DNA of 64,000 nt. It comes from Emydura subglobosa (Eukaryota > Chordata > Testudines > Chelidae). The notes beneath the pieces are model-generated. The model saw only the letters and a program-made list of their open reading frames with translations, was not told the DNA's origin and did no database searches. The stretch lies in contig ML679970.1 in the NCBI GenBank assembly GCA_007922225.1, positions 26,156,631 to 26,220,630 on the forward strand. The letters are read 5' to 3'. Below, one piece after another: positions 24,010 through 35,364 of the stretch (the stretch's first letter is position 1; the number at the start of each line of letters is the position of its first letter). The translations under genes and the position numbers were made by a program.

Positions 24010-24330
24010 TTGCATCACGTGTTAACACGCATGAAACTATAACTGTAAATAGTGACACGTGTGAACATGTGTGTTGGACGTAGTCATGTGATGTGTTACA
24101 CACGTCAGTGTAGGGGTGTGTCTATGAGGACACTTATAAAACTATAAATCACGACACAGGAAGGAGCACAGAACACGTAGCTGTGTCGATTGTTCTGTGA
24201 ATGGGGATGGAGGACGCAGCTGTGTAAATCACGATGTGTAACTGTGTGGGACACTGTAGTCGTGCACTGGGACACAAATGAATGAGCATAGACATGTAGG
24301 TGTCAACTGTGACACGTGAACATGAAAAAG
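24010..24330. repeat. Degenerate minisatellite with CACGTG boxes
   Basis: Loose repeats of phrases such as 'aactgtaaatagtgacacgt', 'tgtgtaactgtgtgggacac' and 'gtcaactgtgacacgtgaac' fill this block. Perfect E-boxes CACGTG occur at 24016-24021, 24056-24061 and 24313-24318. The period is irregular (about 30-60 bp). It lies 400-700 bases upstream of SF3B2. Confidence 0.5.
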
Positions 24331-24434
24331 CGTCCTGGGACTCAGACATGCTGGGTACAGGTAAGGTACTGCAGATCCTGGCCTGTGTTTAGATCCTGAG
24401 CAGCGTGCTGGTGAGCACAGATTAAGCAATGTAA

Positions 24435-24835
24435 GTAGAACCTCACAGTTATAAACACCAGAGTTACAAACTAAGCGGTCAACCACACACTTCATACAGA
24501 ATCGGAAGTACGCAATCAGGCAGCAGCAGAGACCAAAGACAAAAGCAAATGCAGTACAGTGCTTGCTAAACAGACTACTAAAAAATAAAGGGAAAGTTTA
24601 AAAAAAGATTTGACAAGGTAAGGAAACTGTTTCTGTGCTTCTTTCATTTACATTAAGATGGTTAAAAGCAGCATTTTCTTCTGCATAGTAAAGTTTCAAA
24701 GCTGTCTTAAGTCAATGTTCAGCTGTAAACTTTTAGAAGAACAACAGAATGTTTTGTTCCAAGTTACAAATACTTCAGAGTTACTAACACCCTCCAGTCC
24801 CAAGATGTTCGTAACTCCAAGGTTCCAATGTATTG
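24435..24835. mobile_element. Non-autonomous DNA transposon with terminal inverted repeats
   Basis: The left end 'agaacctcacagttataaac' and the right end (reverse complement) 'ggaaccttggagttacgaac' form imperfect inverted termini of about 25 bp. Variants of gagttacaaac recur inside near both ends (24470, 24750, 24775). The body is AT-rich and non-coding. I recall a similar abundant reptilian element, but the family name is not certain. Confidence 0.65.
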
Positions 24836-25097
24836 TTTAACGTGGGCTCTCCCCATGCCATAATGCCACGTGCAAATCTGCCTTGCACATGCTATGAGAG
24901 CAAATTAGGGGCATGCTCTGTCCAGGAGCGTGCCGAGAAATGGAGCAGGGATGTGAGTGGAGAATCTGGGATGGGGATGAGACACATTCACGTCAGCCGC
25001 CTTCACTGCCAGAGGCCCCTGGAGTGAGATGAGATTGTGAGAAAAAGGAAGAGAGAGACTGGGGTGTATATGAGGTTAGACAGACCCATAGATAGTT

Positions 25098-25560
25098 AGA
25101 TAGTATGCAGTGTTGTCGCCGTATTGGTCCCAGGATATTAGAAAGGCAAGGTGGGTGAGGTAATAATATCTTTTATTGGACCAACTTATGGATATGTAGT
25201 GTAGTTGTAGCCGTATCGGTCCCAGGATATTAGAATAATTCATTACTCTGCTAGACACCAAAATCAGGGATTGACCAGAGACACTGAATTTCTGGTTTAC
25301 TACCCACTCATCCCTTTTTCTCCTATGACTGCAGAGGTGTTAACAGGTCACTCTACCTTGACTGGTCCTTTACAATACATGCTAACTACTTATGCTAAAA
25401 CAATCTGTTCCGCCTTTCATTTATCTGTGACGCTTGGAGTACCTTTCCCCGACCTGAAAGAAGAGCTCTGGGTGGCTCAAAAGCTTGTGTCTCTCTCCCC
25501 AGCAGAAGCTGGTCCAATAAAAGATATTACCTCCCCGACCTTGTCTCTCCAACTTCTGTA
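25098..25560. repeat. Penelope-like element fragment with inverted ends
   Basis: The left part has 'ttggtcccaggatattagaa' twice (near 25123 and 25218) and 'aggtgggtgaggtaataata'. The right end has 'agctggtccaataaaagata' and 'ttacctccccgaccttgtct', the inverted counterpart. The middle part (25280-25450) resembles the body of the same repeat, longer than the copy at 3888-4100. Confidence 0.6.
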
Positions 25561-25689
25561 CAGATAGAACAGGTTTTTATGGCAATGCTCCTGCAGTCTC
25601 AAAGCCCCCACCAGAGGGCAGTACATGCACACTATTGTCATGTCCCTGTCCCAGCAGGTGACGCGTTAGCCTGGCCCTTGCACGGGGCA

Positions 25690-25830
25690 CTGACTAAGGA
25701 GTGAGTGGGGGTCTAGCAGGTAGGCCTGGGAGTCAGGACTCCTGGGTTTTATCCCTGGCTTTGGGAGAGGAGTGGTGTCTAGTGGTTAGGCATGGGGGGC
25801 TGGGAATCAGGACTCCTGGGATGTTCCCTG
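25690..25830 (+). repeat. MIR-head-like tandem array, two units
   Basis: Two units: 'ctgggagtcaggactcctgg' then 'gttttatccctggctt', and 'gtctagtggttaggcatggg' then 'ctgggaatcaggactcctgg'. The second unit retains an A-box-like TAGTGGTTAG. Confidence 0.65.
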
Positions 25831-26554
25831 CTGTGAATCTGGGCCTGGCTTTCTTGCAGTGACATGGGAACGTCCTGCAAGCTCCCAGTGGGACGCCGCG
25901 GTGGGAAATGTCGTGGTGCTTCCCTGTCCCCCTGGGGGGATGGACCCAGGGCCCGCAGTGACCCGCAATGGCTGGTTCCTAACGCTGGGGATGGCTCTGG
26001 AAGTGGAGGGTGGTTTTTCCTCCCTCCCTTTCCCTCCCCTGTATCATTTGGTGGCTCCCTTTGGAACTTGGTGGATGCATAGTGTGTGTGTGGGGGGGGG
26101 GGTGTCCATGCCCCATCCTGTCAGGCATGCAATGGTAATTGGCCATTAATCACCATAGATCCTGGCCCGATGAGCAGAGAACCCTTTGTTGTGGGCTCCC
26201 CACCCCCTTGTTGGAAAAGACAGAGGGGCACAGCCCCTCGGGCCTAGGATCAGACCACGGGGAAGGATCAGACCCCAGGGAAGGATCAGACCCTGTAAAT
26301 ATTCAACCTTGTAATCACACCCCCAATGGGGGGTGACACCCTGTACCCCTCCATAGGCCAGCACCCTCCAGCTCAGAGCCAAGCCCTCCCCCACTTCAAC
26401 CCACAGGGCAGTGTATGGGGACCCCTCACACATCTGAGTCCATCTGTCTTTGCCCGCCTCTGCCTGTCTGTTCTTACACATGCCCACTGCCCACTGCTCA
26501 GCCACGTGGAGCCCTTCAGAGGGGAGGAGAGATGTTTGCCCCAAAGCTCTCAGC

Positions 26555-26800
26555 CAGAGGGGTCCCTCTGTAAACAGCCCCCACACCGCATCCCAGAGGC
26601 AGCTGTATCTCAGTACTGAGCGAGGGGTCCTGTATAAACAGCTCCCATGCCCCACCCCAGAAATGGCTGCATCTCAGTGCCAGGAGAGGGGTCCCACTAT
26701 AAGTAGCCCCAGCACCCTACCCCAGAGACACCTACATTTCAGCACTGGGTGAGGGAATCACTGGATAAACAGCCCCCTGCTATCCCAACCTTGGGCACCT
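26555..26800 (-). repeat. TTTATA-containing ~65-bp family, four tandem units
   Basis: Units recur at about 60-65 bp with 'ataaacagctcccatgcccc', 'accccagaaatggctgcatc' and 'tcagtgccaggagaggggtc' variants. On the minus strand the order is GATGCAGCC, CCTCTGGGGTGGGG, GGGCTGTTTATAC, GGGATCCCTC. The flanks are unrelated GC-rich DNA. Confidence 0.7.
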
Positions 26801-26994
26801 CTGTCACAGCTTAGCTAGTGCTCCTCAATCCAACCTGCAGCCTCCTGCTGTCCTAGCCATGGACGCTCAGCCCCCACCCCACCTACCTCCGCTTCTCATT
26901 CACTGTACTCAATACTTGACCCAGAGCTACAGGAATCTTTCAGGTCTAGCTGGGTCATGAAATCACTCATTCAGTTCAAAAGTGCCAGATCAAC

Positions 26995-27150
26995 AGCTCC
27001 CAGCTCCTCTGCTGTAACCCACTAGACCCCAGGCCCCTCCCAGAGCCGAGAACTGAACCCAGGAATCCTGACTTCCAGCCCCCCTCCCCCTACCCGGTAA
27101 CCCACTAAATCGCTCCCAGAGCTGGGAATAGAACCTGACCTTGAAATGTT
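26995..27150 (-). repeat. MIR-head-like tandem array, two units
   Basis: 'gaactgaacccaggaatcct' is followed by 'ggtaacccactaaatcgctc', then 'agagctgggaatagaacctg'. Reverse complement of the TAGTGG...GGTTCTATTCC unit. Confidence 0.6.
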
Positions 27151-28245
27151 CTTTGAGATCTCCATTATATGGTGAGTGAGGCCATGTGGGGGCAGGGTAG
27201 GCTGTCTTGGGGGTATTGGGAAGGGCTGGGCAGGGTGAGGCCCAGCACAAGAGCCCCCTCCATGGCCCAGAGAGCCTAGCCTGGGGTAGGGACTGGACTG
27301 GTATGAAGGGGTGTCTCCGTCAAGGCTGCAGGGCACAGACACATCCTGTGGTTCCCCAGACTGCCCAGCTCTGGCCTGCACTGCCCATCTGGACGTAAGA
27401 GGGCACAAGATGCTCCCCCTTCCTCCCAACAGGCAGAACCAGCGTGTGCTGGGCTCACACTGCCCTGCCCAGGGTGGAGTGGGGTGGGCGGTGACCTGAG
27501 CCCCTGGAGGAAGGGAAAACTAACTCCCTGAAACCTTAATTCTTCCTAATAGCTCCTCAAAGCAAATCCCCTACCGGGCTGCCTTCATCAGAGGAACATG
27601 GAGTGAGTGGCAGAGAAGAAAAGAGAAGCCCCTTTCACCGCCCTGGCATGAGGTGGGCAGCCATGTTGCAGAAAGCAGCCTCCTGCCCTGCTTCCTCGCT
27701 GGCACGGAGACACCTGGGGACACCACTCCAGCATCGCTTGTGCTATGCATTGTGGGAGAGCTCGGCCATCCCTTCTGGGGAGGCAGGGAGAACGGGGAGC
27801 TGCCAGTGAGATGCCCGGCCAGAGCTGGGTCAGCTGCGGGAAGGGAGGCAGTATGCGTGGGCGGCTGGGGATCGGCATCAAAGCTCATGGGCCACTACTA
27901 GGAAATGGTCATTTGTTCCCCCAGCTCCCTCCCTGGGCTGTCCCCCACCAGGGCTCCGGCATAGTCTGTAAATTGGCAGGTCGCCCCAAGCCCTGGGTCA
28001 TCTAGGAATCGTGCCACAGGGCCCCAGATCTCATCTGCTGCTGGCCCGAGGGGCATTGCTTAGCTCGCTGTTCCTTACGTGGGAACAGCCGCATGTGAGC
28101 GCACTCGGCACCCCGTGAGCATGGCAAAGAGCCGGCCGGATGGAGTGCTCGCTGGAGAACGTTCAGGCCGCTGGCCCCTTTGCTGATCTGCTGAATGACG
28201 GGCACAGCCTTCACTCAAACCGGAACCGAAAACCGCTGCCACTGG
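27151..28245. other. Intergenic DNA, nothing recognised
   Basis: GC-rich sequence with short overlapping open frames on both strands. None has splice boundaries or family resemblance. No repeat was identified by eye. Confidence 0.4.
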
Positions 28246-28249
28246 AGAC

Positions 28250-28500
28250 ACCGCGTGGACCCTGGAGAAGGGGATCCAGGGCCTTTGCCTCCAGGGGGCG
28301 TCAGCTCTGCCCTGGCTCCAGGGCGGGGAATGGGCTACAGTCCCTTTCCCTGGTGGGGGGGTGCTAGCTCCAGCCTGGCCCCAGGGCAGGGAGGGGGTGG
28401 CCGGGCTGGTTCAGGGTGGGCGAGGAATGGGATCCATGCCCTTTCCCCTCTAGGGAGCACTAGCCCCATTCAGCCCCAGGACAGGAGCACTGGCTGAGTC
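28250..28500 (+). repeat. Short tandem family 'ccctttcccctctagggagc' (about 80-bp units)
   Basis: Three imperfect units carry 'ctttgcctccagggggcgtc', 'ctttccctggtgggggggtg' and 'ctttcccctctagggagcac', each preceded by 'ggggaatgggctacagtc'-like and followed by 'cagcctggccccagggcagg'-like segments. Single copies recur at 33735-33850 and 57005-57080. Confidence 0.6.
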
Positions 28501-28689
28501 AGCTCCAGCCCCCATGGGACTGACTGCGGCAGGAGCCCCTCCCCCATCCCCATCCCCACTTCCCACAGCTCCTTACCAGGATGCGTGAGTCACTGACACT
28601 GTCTGCTCCCAGCTTCTGCTGCGGAGAACAAGCAGCTATTTATACTGGGCTCCTCTCAGAGGCTGTTGTGTAACGCCCCCCGGATTCCA

Positions 28690-28815
28690 GCACTGGGGCG
28701 GGGAAGGGCCTGGGAATCAGGACCCCTGAATCCTATTCCCAACCCTGGGAGGGAAGTGGAGGCTAGGAGTTAGAGCGGGGGGATGGGATGGGAGTCAGGA
28801 CTCCTGGGTCTATTC
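28690..28815 (+). repeat. MIR-head-like tandem array, two units
   Basis: 'gggaatcaggacccctgaat' then 'cctattcccaaccctggg', followed by 'gaggctaggagttagagcgg' and 'gggagtcaggactcctgggt'. Same unit as at 36090. Confidence 0.6.
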
Positions 28816-29389
28816 GCTGTCCCACCGTAGATGAGTCCATTCACCTCTCTGTGCCTCAGGTTCCCCCTCGGTGTGGGCAAGAATGCAGGGCCGTGCGACC
28901 CCCCCCAGAGGCTGATCCCAGGCCCCACCCATGCCTCACAGTCCCCTAACGTGCCCACTCCCTGGATGGGATCCTGTAGAATGCCCCCCCCACCCCATGC
29001 GTGTGGTGAGTCTGAAGGGTTTCGGCCCTTGTCCTCCTGGCACTAACTGGCCCCCTCGATCTGACCAGGTGCAGAGGCCCTGGCCCCTTGAGGGGTCCCT
29101 GCAGGACAACTGCCCACCAGGGTAAGGGGGAGATTTACCCTTTGGCCCCACAGCGAGCTGGCCCCTCACTCCCCCTTCCAGACACACACCCCATTGTCCT
29201 CGGCCCCAGATCTGGTATCTCTTCCCAGCTACCCCCTCCCGCCCCAGGGCGGGGGTTTGCAGCCACAATGGCCGCTTTGTGGGCCATGTGGTAATGTGAG
29301 ACACCCACTGCCCCTGCCTGGCACCGTCCCCGGGCGCCCTCCCCCATGCTACAACACTGCAAGATGCACTACCGAGGGTGCAGGGAGGG

Positions 29390-29647
29390 TGGGTGTGTAC
29401 GTGTGCATGCAGGCTGTGGGTGCAGGAGAGTGTGCAGGCGTGATTATGTGCACACAGAAGCAAATGGGCTGTTGTGTGTGTGTACATGAGAGAGGCTGTA
29501 TGAGAGGCTGTGTGTTGAAGTGTGTATGACAGACTGTGTGTGCATGCCTATTGTGTGTTTAGGGGTAGGGGGTGAGAGAATGTGTGACGCTTGTTGTGCA
29601 CTGACGTGTGTGTGGTGATGATGATGGGTTGGTGTGCTGAGGATGTG

Positions 29648-29693
<46 letters not shown>

Positions 29694-30350
29694 CTTCTCT
29701 CCCCTTCTATCCTCTTGCTGAATTCCAGCTACAGTGCAATGCAGAGCAGCAGGGAGTGTGCATGACAGAAAAGTGTGCATGTGGGTCTTTGTGTGTGTAT
29801 TAGTGAGTGTGTCAGTGTGTGCATCTGTGTAGCTGTATGCAGTGTGTTTGTAGCAGCTTAAGCAGTTTGTGTAGTTGTGTGCAGTGTGTTTAGCTGTGTG
29901 AGTGTGTAGCTGTGTGTGTAGCTGTATGTAGTTATATGTAGCTGTGTGCAGGGTGTGTAGCTGTGTGTGTGGTTGTGTGCAGCAGTGAGTGTAGCTCTGT
30001 GTGTAGCAGTATGCAGTGTGTGTGCAGTGTGTGTGTAGCTGTGTACAGTGTGTGTAGAAGTGTGTGTAGCTGTGTGTGTAGCTGTGTGCAGTGTGTGTGT
30101 AGCAGTATGTGTGTAGCAGCATGTGTAGCAGTGTGTGCAGTGTGTGTAGCAGTGTGTGTAGGTGTGTGCAGTGTGTGTAGCAGTATGTGCGTAGCACTGT
30201 GTGTAGCAGTGTGTGTGTAGCTATGTGCAGTGTGTGTGTGTAGCAGTGTGTGTGTGTAGCTGTGTGCAGTGTGTGTGTAGCTGTGTGTGNNNNNNNNNNT
30301 AGCTGCGTGCAGTGTGTGTAGCAGTGTGTGTGTGTAGCTGTGTGCAAGAC
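29390..30350. repeat. TG-rich minisatellite with embedded (TG)n
   Basis: A nearly 1-kb block is built from variants of 'gtgtgtgtagctgtgtgcag' and 'tgtgtgtagcagtgtgtgtg', with units of roughly 20-40 bp most regular between 29830 and 30350. A pure (TG)n run occupies 29652-29691. The long His/Thr/Cys open frame on the minus strand is an artefact of the repeat. The block contains the assembly gap and stops exactly where the 30.35-kb CpG island begins. Confidence 0.85.
30290..30299. other. Assembly gap (10 N)
   Basis: Ten Ns sit inside the TG minisatellite. The true length of the satellite here is therefore unknown. Confidence 0.99.
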
Positions 30351-30722
30351 ACGCGTCCCTGCGTGCGGGCTCGGCTCACAGCACAGCGCAGCGCTGCACC
30401 GCGCGGGGAAGCTGCCCGGACCGCACAAAGGACGCGGCGGCTCCGCGCTCCCTGCCTCCCTCCCCCGCTCGCGCGTTCCCAATTGCCCGGCCCCGGCTCC
30501 GGCTCCGCTGCCCGCCCGCAGCCGGCAACATGGCGATGGGGCGCCCCCGCTCCCCGGCCGCACGCTAGCGCGGGGACCCCGCCCCGCCCGCGGCGTGGAG
30601 CGATGCTGCCGCGGCGCGCCCGGGACACTTGTCCGCCCCCCGCCGCCTGCGCTCGCCCTGCCCGGTGATGCCCCGGCCACGACGGGACTGAGCCGGCGCC
30701 GGCTCCCCGCACTCCCGGCACG
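30350..30722 (+). promoter_or_regulatory. Orphan CpG island with candidate non-coding first exon
   Basis: A sharply bounded GC- and CpG-dense block follows the TG satellite and ends in a near-perfect plus-strand splice donor, GGCACG|GTGAGT at 30722/30723. No open frame in it looks like a known protein, so if it is an exon it is probably 5' UTR. The next plus-strand gene is GAL3ST3, whose start codon lies in an exon with an upstream acceptor at 51324. This island could be its distant promoter and first exon (intron about 20.6 kb), but an independent transcript is equally possible. Confidence 0.45.
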
Positions 30723-31780
30723 GTGAGTACGGGGCTGGGGCTGGGGCTGGGGCCCGGGCAGCTCGCCCACTGCCCCCTTTGAGCGAGGCATCGTGTGGCT
30801 TCCAGCCGGGGCTGCGGACTCTTTGCCCCCTTGCATTGACCCGGGGCTCTCGCCATGGGGGGCGGGGGGCGCTTTGGATCCCACTAACGGCGCTGCTATT
30901 TTAATAATCTCTTCCATCCCCCCACTCCCGGTTTAACTCCCCCCCCACCCCCCAGATCTGGCTGATTCGGGCTATTTCGTGCAGTGCGAGGTGATGTTTC
31001 TCGGGGTGGGGGGCACTGTGCTAGCCGGATGCTCGGACACGCTGGGGAGAGCCCATCTGCTTGGTGCCCAGGCATGAAATGGGGCAGGGTGAATGAACAT
31101 GCCCCGGGGGAGATACGGATCCAGCCCAGCCCTGTGGAGCTATGTGCCTTTGTGTGCAAATTACAGAGACACCCAAGCGTCCGCACGGTGCCGGCATTCG
31201 TGTAAAACACAGCTGCCCTCTGCCCCCTCAGTGCCCCGAGGCAGAGCTGTGGGCACACGCACATGCTAATGCAGTCGCTGTCCTATGGATTCGGAGCCGC
31301 CCCGGGAACGTGTGTGCACAGCCCGCAGAGCGGCTCAGGCGTGCTCTTTGCACCACCACATGTGCACCTCCATCGCGCCGCCCAATTGATCCCCCTTGCA
31401 AGTAACAGCAACGCCCCGGGGAGAGAGAAAGATGGCAGAGGGATTCCAGCCGGCTGAGCACCCACCGCTCGGACTGGTGCGGAGATGCTCAGGACCTTTA
31501 GAAATTAGCCCTGTCAATTGCCAGGCATCCCCCACCCCCGGCTCTCTCTGCAAATCTCTCTACCGCCATACTGCCGCTCTCCCTCCAGCATCCGCGCGAA
31601 GGGCCCTGGGCCTGGGGCTCTGCCCAGTGTTTGCTAGCAGGATAGACCCCCCCCCCCCAAACAGGTCGTTAGGAATAAAAGGAGAAACAAGGGCACAGTG
31701 AGTTGAATCAAGAGAGCATGTACTTAAGGGGTGTGCATGCATCTGTGTCGGAGTGTGCGCGCGCATCTGTGCGTTGTGTT
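30723..31780. other. GC-rich DNA downstream of the CpG island
   Basis: No gene was recognised. GC content falls gradually from the island. Open frames are short and unsupported. Confidence 0.4.
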
Positions 31781-31782
31781 TG

Positions 31783-31960
31783 TGTGTGAAGCCGTGTTTC
31801 TGTGCCCAGGGGCACGCATGTGTGTTCTGCGTGCGTGTGTTTGTGTATGAAGCCGTGTTTCTGTGTCCATGGGGCATGCATGTGTGTTCTGTGTTTGTGT
31901 GTGAAGCCGTGTTTTTGTGCCCATGGGGCATGCACGCGTGTTCTGTGTGAGTGTGTTTGT
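31783..31960. repeat. Minisatellite, three units of 54-61 bp
   Basis: The phrase 'gaagccgtgtttctgtgccc' starts at 31788, 31849 and 31903. Each is followed by 'ggcatgcatgtgtgttctgt' or a close variant. Spacing is 61 then 54 bp. A short (CA)n follows at about 31969. Confidence 0.8.
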
Positions 31961-33730
31961 GCGTGTACACACACACACTCACCTGGCATGGAGTTTCACA
32001 CAAACGTGGCGGGGGCTGGCGGTTACTCCCATTGTTGTTCGCCTGTTCAGGTTAAGGAATAAATCAAACCCCAAGTAACGTGGTGTGCCGGCAATGCCTG
32101 GCCGGGGGTGGGGGGCCGTCGTCGATTTGGGGACCGGAAGCGCTGGGACACACTGACCTGGGAGTCTGCATTGCCAGAGCACGGGGGAGTATGGGCACAC
32201 GCGTGTGTGTATGTGCATGTGTATCCAAGCAAGGTGATGGAGACATTGGTAGACATAGAGTGATCTTAGATGGGGCCAGACAGCTCGCTAGATACAGCAG
32301 GCTTAGGGGTGGCAGTTAGCTGGCTGGATAGATGGGTCCATGCGAAAAGAGAGCATGAAGGATTAGGGCCTGTATGTCTTCATGAGCCCAAATCCTTCCT
32401 GCGCTCTCTCATCTATCTAATCTGTATAGCTATGCACACGGGCGAGCGGGTGCACACACACACACACACAGCCACACACCCGCAGAGCCTGGGTCTGCAT
32501 TTCAGTCATCCCCATTGACATCCCTGGGAATTTTGCCAGGGGAAGGGGCACAGGATTTTGTGTGTGGGTAGGTAGATCTGTGTAGGATATAGAGATATAT
32601 TAACACAGAGAGGTGTGTGTGTTTTTATATACACGTTATCTATCGTATCCATATGCACCCCTCCATCCAGCCATCATCCCAGGCCTTGTGGGGGAGGGGG
32701 ACACAGTGGTCTCCCTGGTCAGGGTGGGGCTCAGCCCCATAGGGGTGGGGAGGGGAGGGGACAAGGCTGGAATGCCCTGTGCTGTGGCTACTCTCTGCTC
32801 TCAGGGTCCAGAGGTGTCAAGAGTAGTCTGGCGTAGCCCTCAGGCTGCCCTCACTGGCTTGCTGCTTGTGCATGAGCAGAGTTGGTACAAATCAGCCCCA
32901 CAGTCTCGGGAACTCACCCCTCAGGAGCTTGGCGATGGGAGCTGGAAAAGGGGCTGCTGCAATAATATCTGCAGAGTGGCAGGGCTCCCTTATTCAGTAA
33001 CGGTTACTCCAGTGCCTCACCCCCGGGAAGCCAGCAGAGTTGCCCCAGTCCGGAGGATGAGTTATGTGAGCGTGGGGGGGCAGAGGCACCTTGTGTTTAG
33101 GGCACAGAGGGCAACGGGGTAACCAGGGCCACTGACACTGCAGGGAATGGGGAGCTGGACAGCGTAGGGTTGCCTGCACTGCTTTGTTATTGTAGGGTCT
33201 CTTGGGGGTGCTGGGGCTGCCCAGGCTGATGTATTAGTGGGGGGGGGCTGGGGCCTGATAGCCAGCAGTTCCTACCCCCATTTGTCTGTTCCTTTTTGGA
33301 GTCACATGGGGCATCCACATTGACAAACCAGGGAGGAGAACCAGTGGCTTGGTTTCATTTCCTGCCGGTAGCAGAGGGATGGCTGAGAGTCAGGACTCCT
33401 GGGCCAGGCTGTGCAGCACACGTCACAGCTCGTCACCAGCCCTCATCCATAGCCCGGCACTGACCCATCTGTCCTATTGATTGGGGCTGCCATCGATAGC
33501 TGTGCGCCTCACACATCCTCTGCTTCCGGGCTGGGCTGGACTGCTAGGTAGAGGAGACTGTGGGGGTCTCACACAGGGAAGGTTGCACGCCAGTTTGGGG
33601 GAGAGGGGGCGTTTTACCACCATCCTCTGCCTCCTCCTTCCCCACCCACAGCTGCCCCCCTGCGTCTCTCTCAGCTCTCTGCAGTCAGAATTGCATTTAG
33701 AGATGAGAAGAATCTCTGGGCAGCCAAGCT
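31961..33730. other. Intergenic DNA
   Basis: No gene seen. It contains a (CA)n run near 32453-32470 and otherwise unique-looking sequence. Open frames are short and overlap on both strands. Confidence 0.4.
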
Positions 33731-33734
33731 GTGT

Positions 33735-33850
33735 GGGATAGACTCAGGGCCTTTCCCTCTAGGGTGCACTGGCTCCAGGACAGGAAAACCAGCTGGCTCA
33801 GGGGGAGGGGTAATGGGGCCTTTTCCCGGTAGGGTCCAGTATAACTCTTC
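33735..33850 (+). repeat. Copy of the 'cctttccctctagggtgcac' family
   Basis: 'gggcctttccctctagggtg', 'cactggctccaggacaggaa' and 'ccagctggctcagggggagg' match the order in the 28.25-kb array. Confidence 0.55.
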
Positions 33851-35364
33851 CTTTAACTGAGAAGCTGCACAAGGTCCCTTCAGGCCGACCTAGGATCATA
33901 GCCCAGGTCTCTACTGTGAGACACCCACATCTCAGCCACAGCGCCTCCCACAATGGACGTACCAAATCTATGTGCTTGGCTCTGCCATGCACAGCTGCTG
34001 CGCCAACAGCACGCTGCTCCCTGAGCCAGGAATGGGAGTCAGCCCGTACCCCGGGGTCACAATTGAGAGTGCACTGAGGGGCCAACTTATCCCTGGCTTC
34101 TCCAGACCTGCGCGGGGTAGACTTTGTAAACTGCTCTATTAAAACAGACAGACGGATACTTACATAGCCAGCATCTCTCAATCCAGCCTGCCAGCCAAGG
34201 GATCCGCCCTCAAACCCTCGTAAGGACTGGCTCTGTTCTCTCTGTGTTGCTGATGCACTACACCCCAGACATGATACAAAATTGTGCAGTGAAAAGAGTT
34301 TTCTACGGAAAATGCCTTTCTGAGCAAATGGAACATTTTTGATGGGTAGAAATTTGACAAACATTTTCAAAACAAAAAACTAACTAAAATGGTGGTTTCG
34401 TTTCAGTTTTTGAAAAACAAACAAAAATAGTTTTCAGTTTTGCTTCTCTTTTGGGGGCCTTTTCCCCATTCTCTTTCTTTTTTAGTCCTCCTGCCCCCTA
34501 TTTTTCCCCAGTGGGGAAAAAAGGAGGGAGGAGGTTGTTTTAAAAGAGGAGAGAAAAAGAAACATTCTGACACCATTTTGTGTTTGTTTTCCCAAAAGAA
34601 GGAAATGTTCACTTTGAAGGGAAGCAAACAATGTATTTTGTTTCCATTCCCCCCCCCCCCCCCAATCAAAAACAATAAAACAAAAACCCATGAAAATCCC
34701 TAGTGCTGATTAGAGCGGCCCCTCTCTAGCACCAGGACTTGCCCAGGGAGAGTCCAGCCACGCCTGGCAGGGGTGAAAAGTCCTTCCCATCTATGTGGGG
34801 GTCCTGTCCGAGGCGAGTTTGGGAGCCGGCTCAGGTGTGGGTTCCCCTGTGTCTCTCTTGTACCAGTTCCAAAGGCCGACCTGCACAGAAATTGCATCTA
34901 CTAATTGTAGAAATGCATCTACAATTGGTGTGGAAGCTCAGGTCCCAATGGTTTTCCCCAATGGCTCAGTGCAGTACTGGGCATATGACCCAGGACTGTG
35001 TGTTCCAGCCACAGTGGGCAGGCAAGGGTAGGTCCATTGCAAATGCAAAGATTAGCTCATGGGAGAGTCAAACATTAGACTACAGAGATCTAGGAGGGGA
35101 CCCTGGACAGGCTGGGCCTGGGGACAGCTCCCATCAGCCAGGTGGGACTCAGCCCAGGGTATTATTGTAGCACTCCATGGTGCAAGATTGGGGCCCATCC
35201 AGGAAGCTGCTGCACACACCTACCCCCCAACAGAGATAGGGAACCTTGGTCATGCCAGGCCCTGCACAAGCCCCAACTGAGATCAGGCATTCCCCGTCAT
35301 GACAGGTGCTGCACAAACACCCAGCGGGAGATAAACCCTGCACAGAAGAGCACATAGTCTCGAC
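33851..35364. other. Intergenic DNA with an AT-rich block
   Basis: 34280-34690 is AT-rich with A/T-run-flanked palindrome-like stretches (for example 'caaaacaaaaaactaactaa' near 34370 and a poly-C near 34651-34665). It is probably an old repeat, but I cannot name the family. No gene was recognised. Confidence 0.4.

Noticed and set aside
29559..30917. 452-codon minus-strand open frame full of His/Thr/Tyr/Cys
   Set aside because: It is the translation of the TG minisatellite and runs through the N gap into the CpG island. No start, splice or conservation logic supports it.
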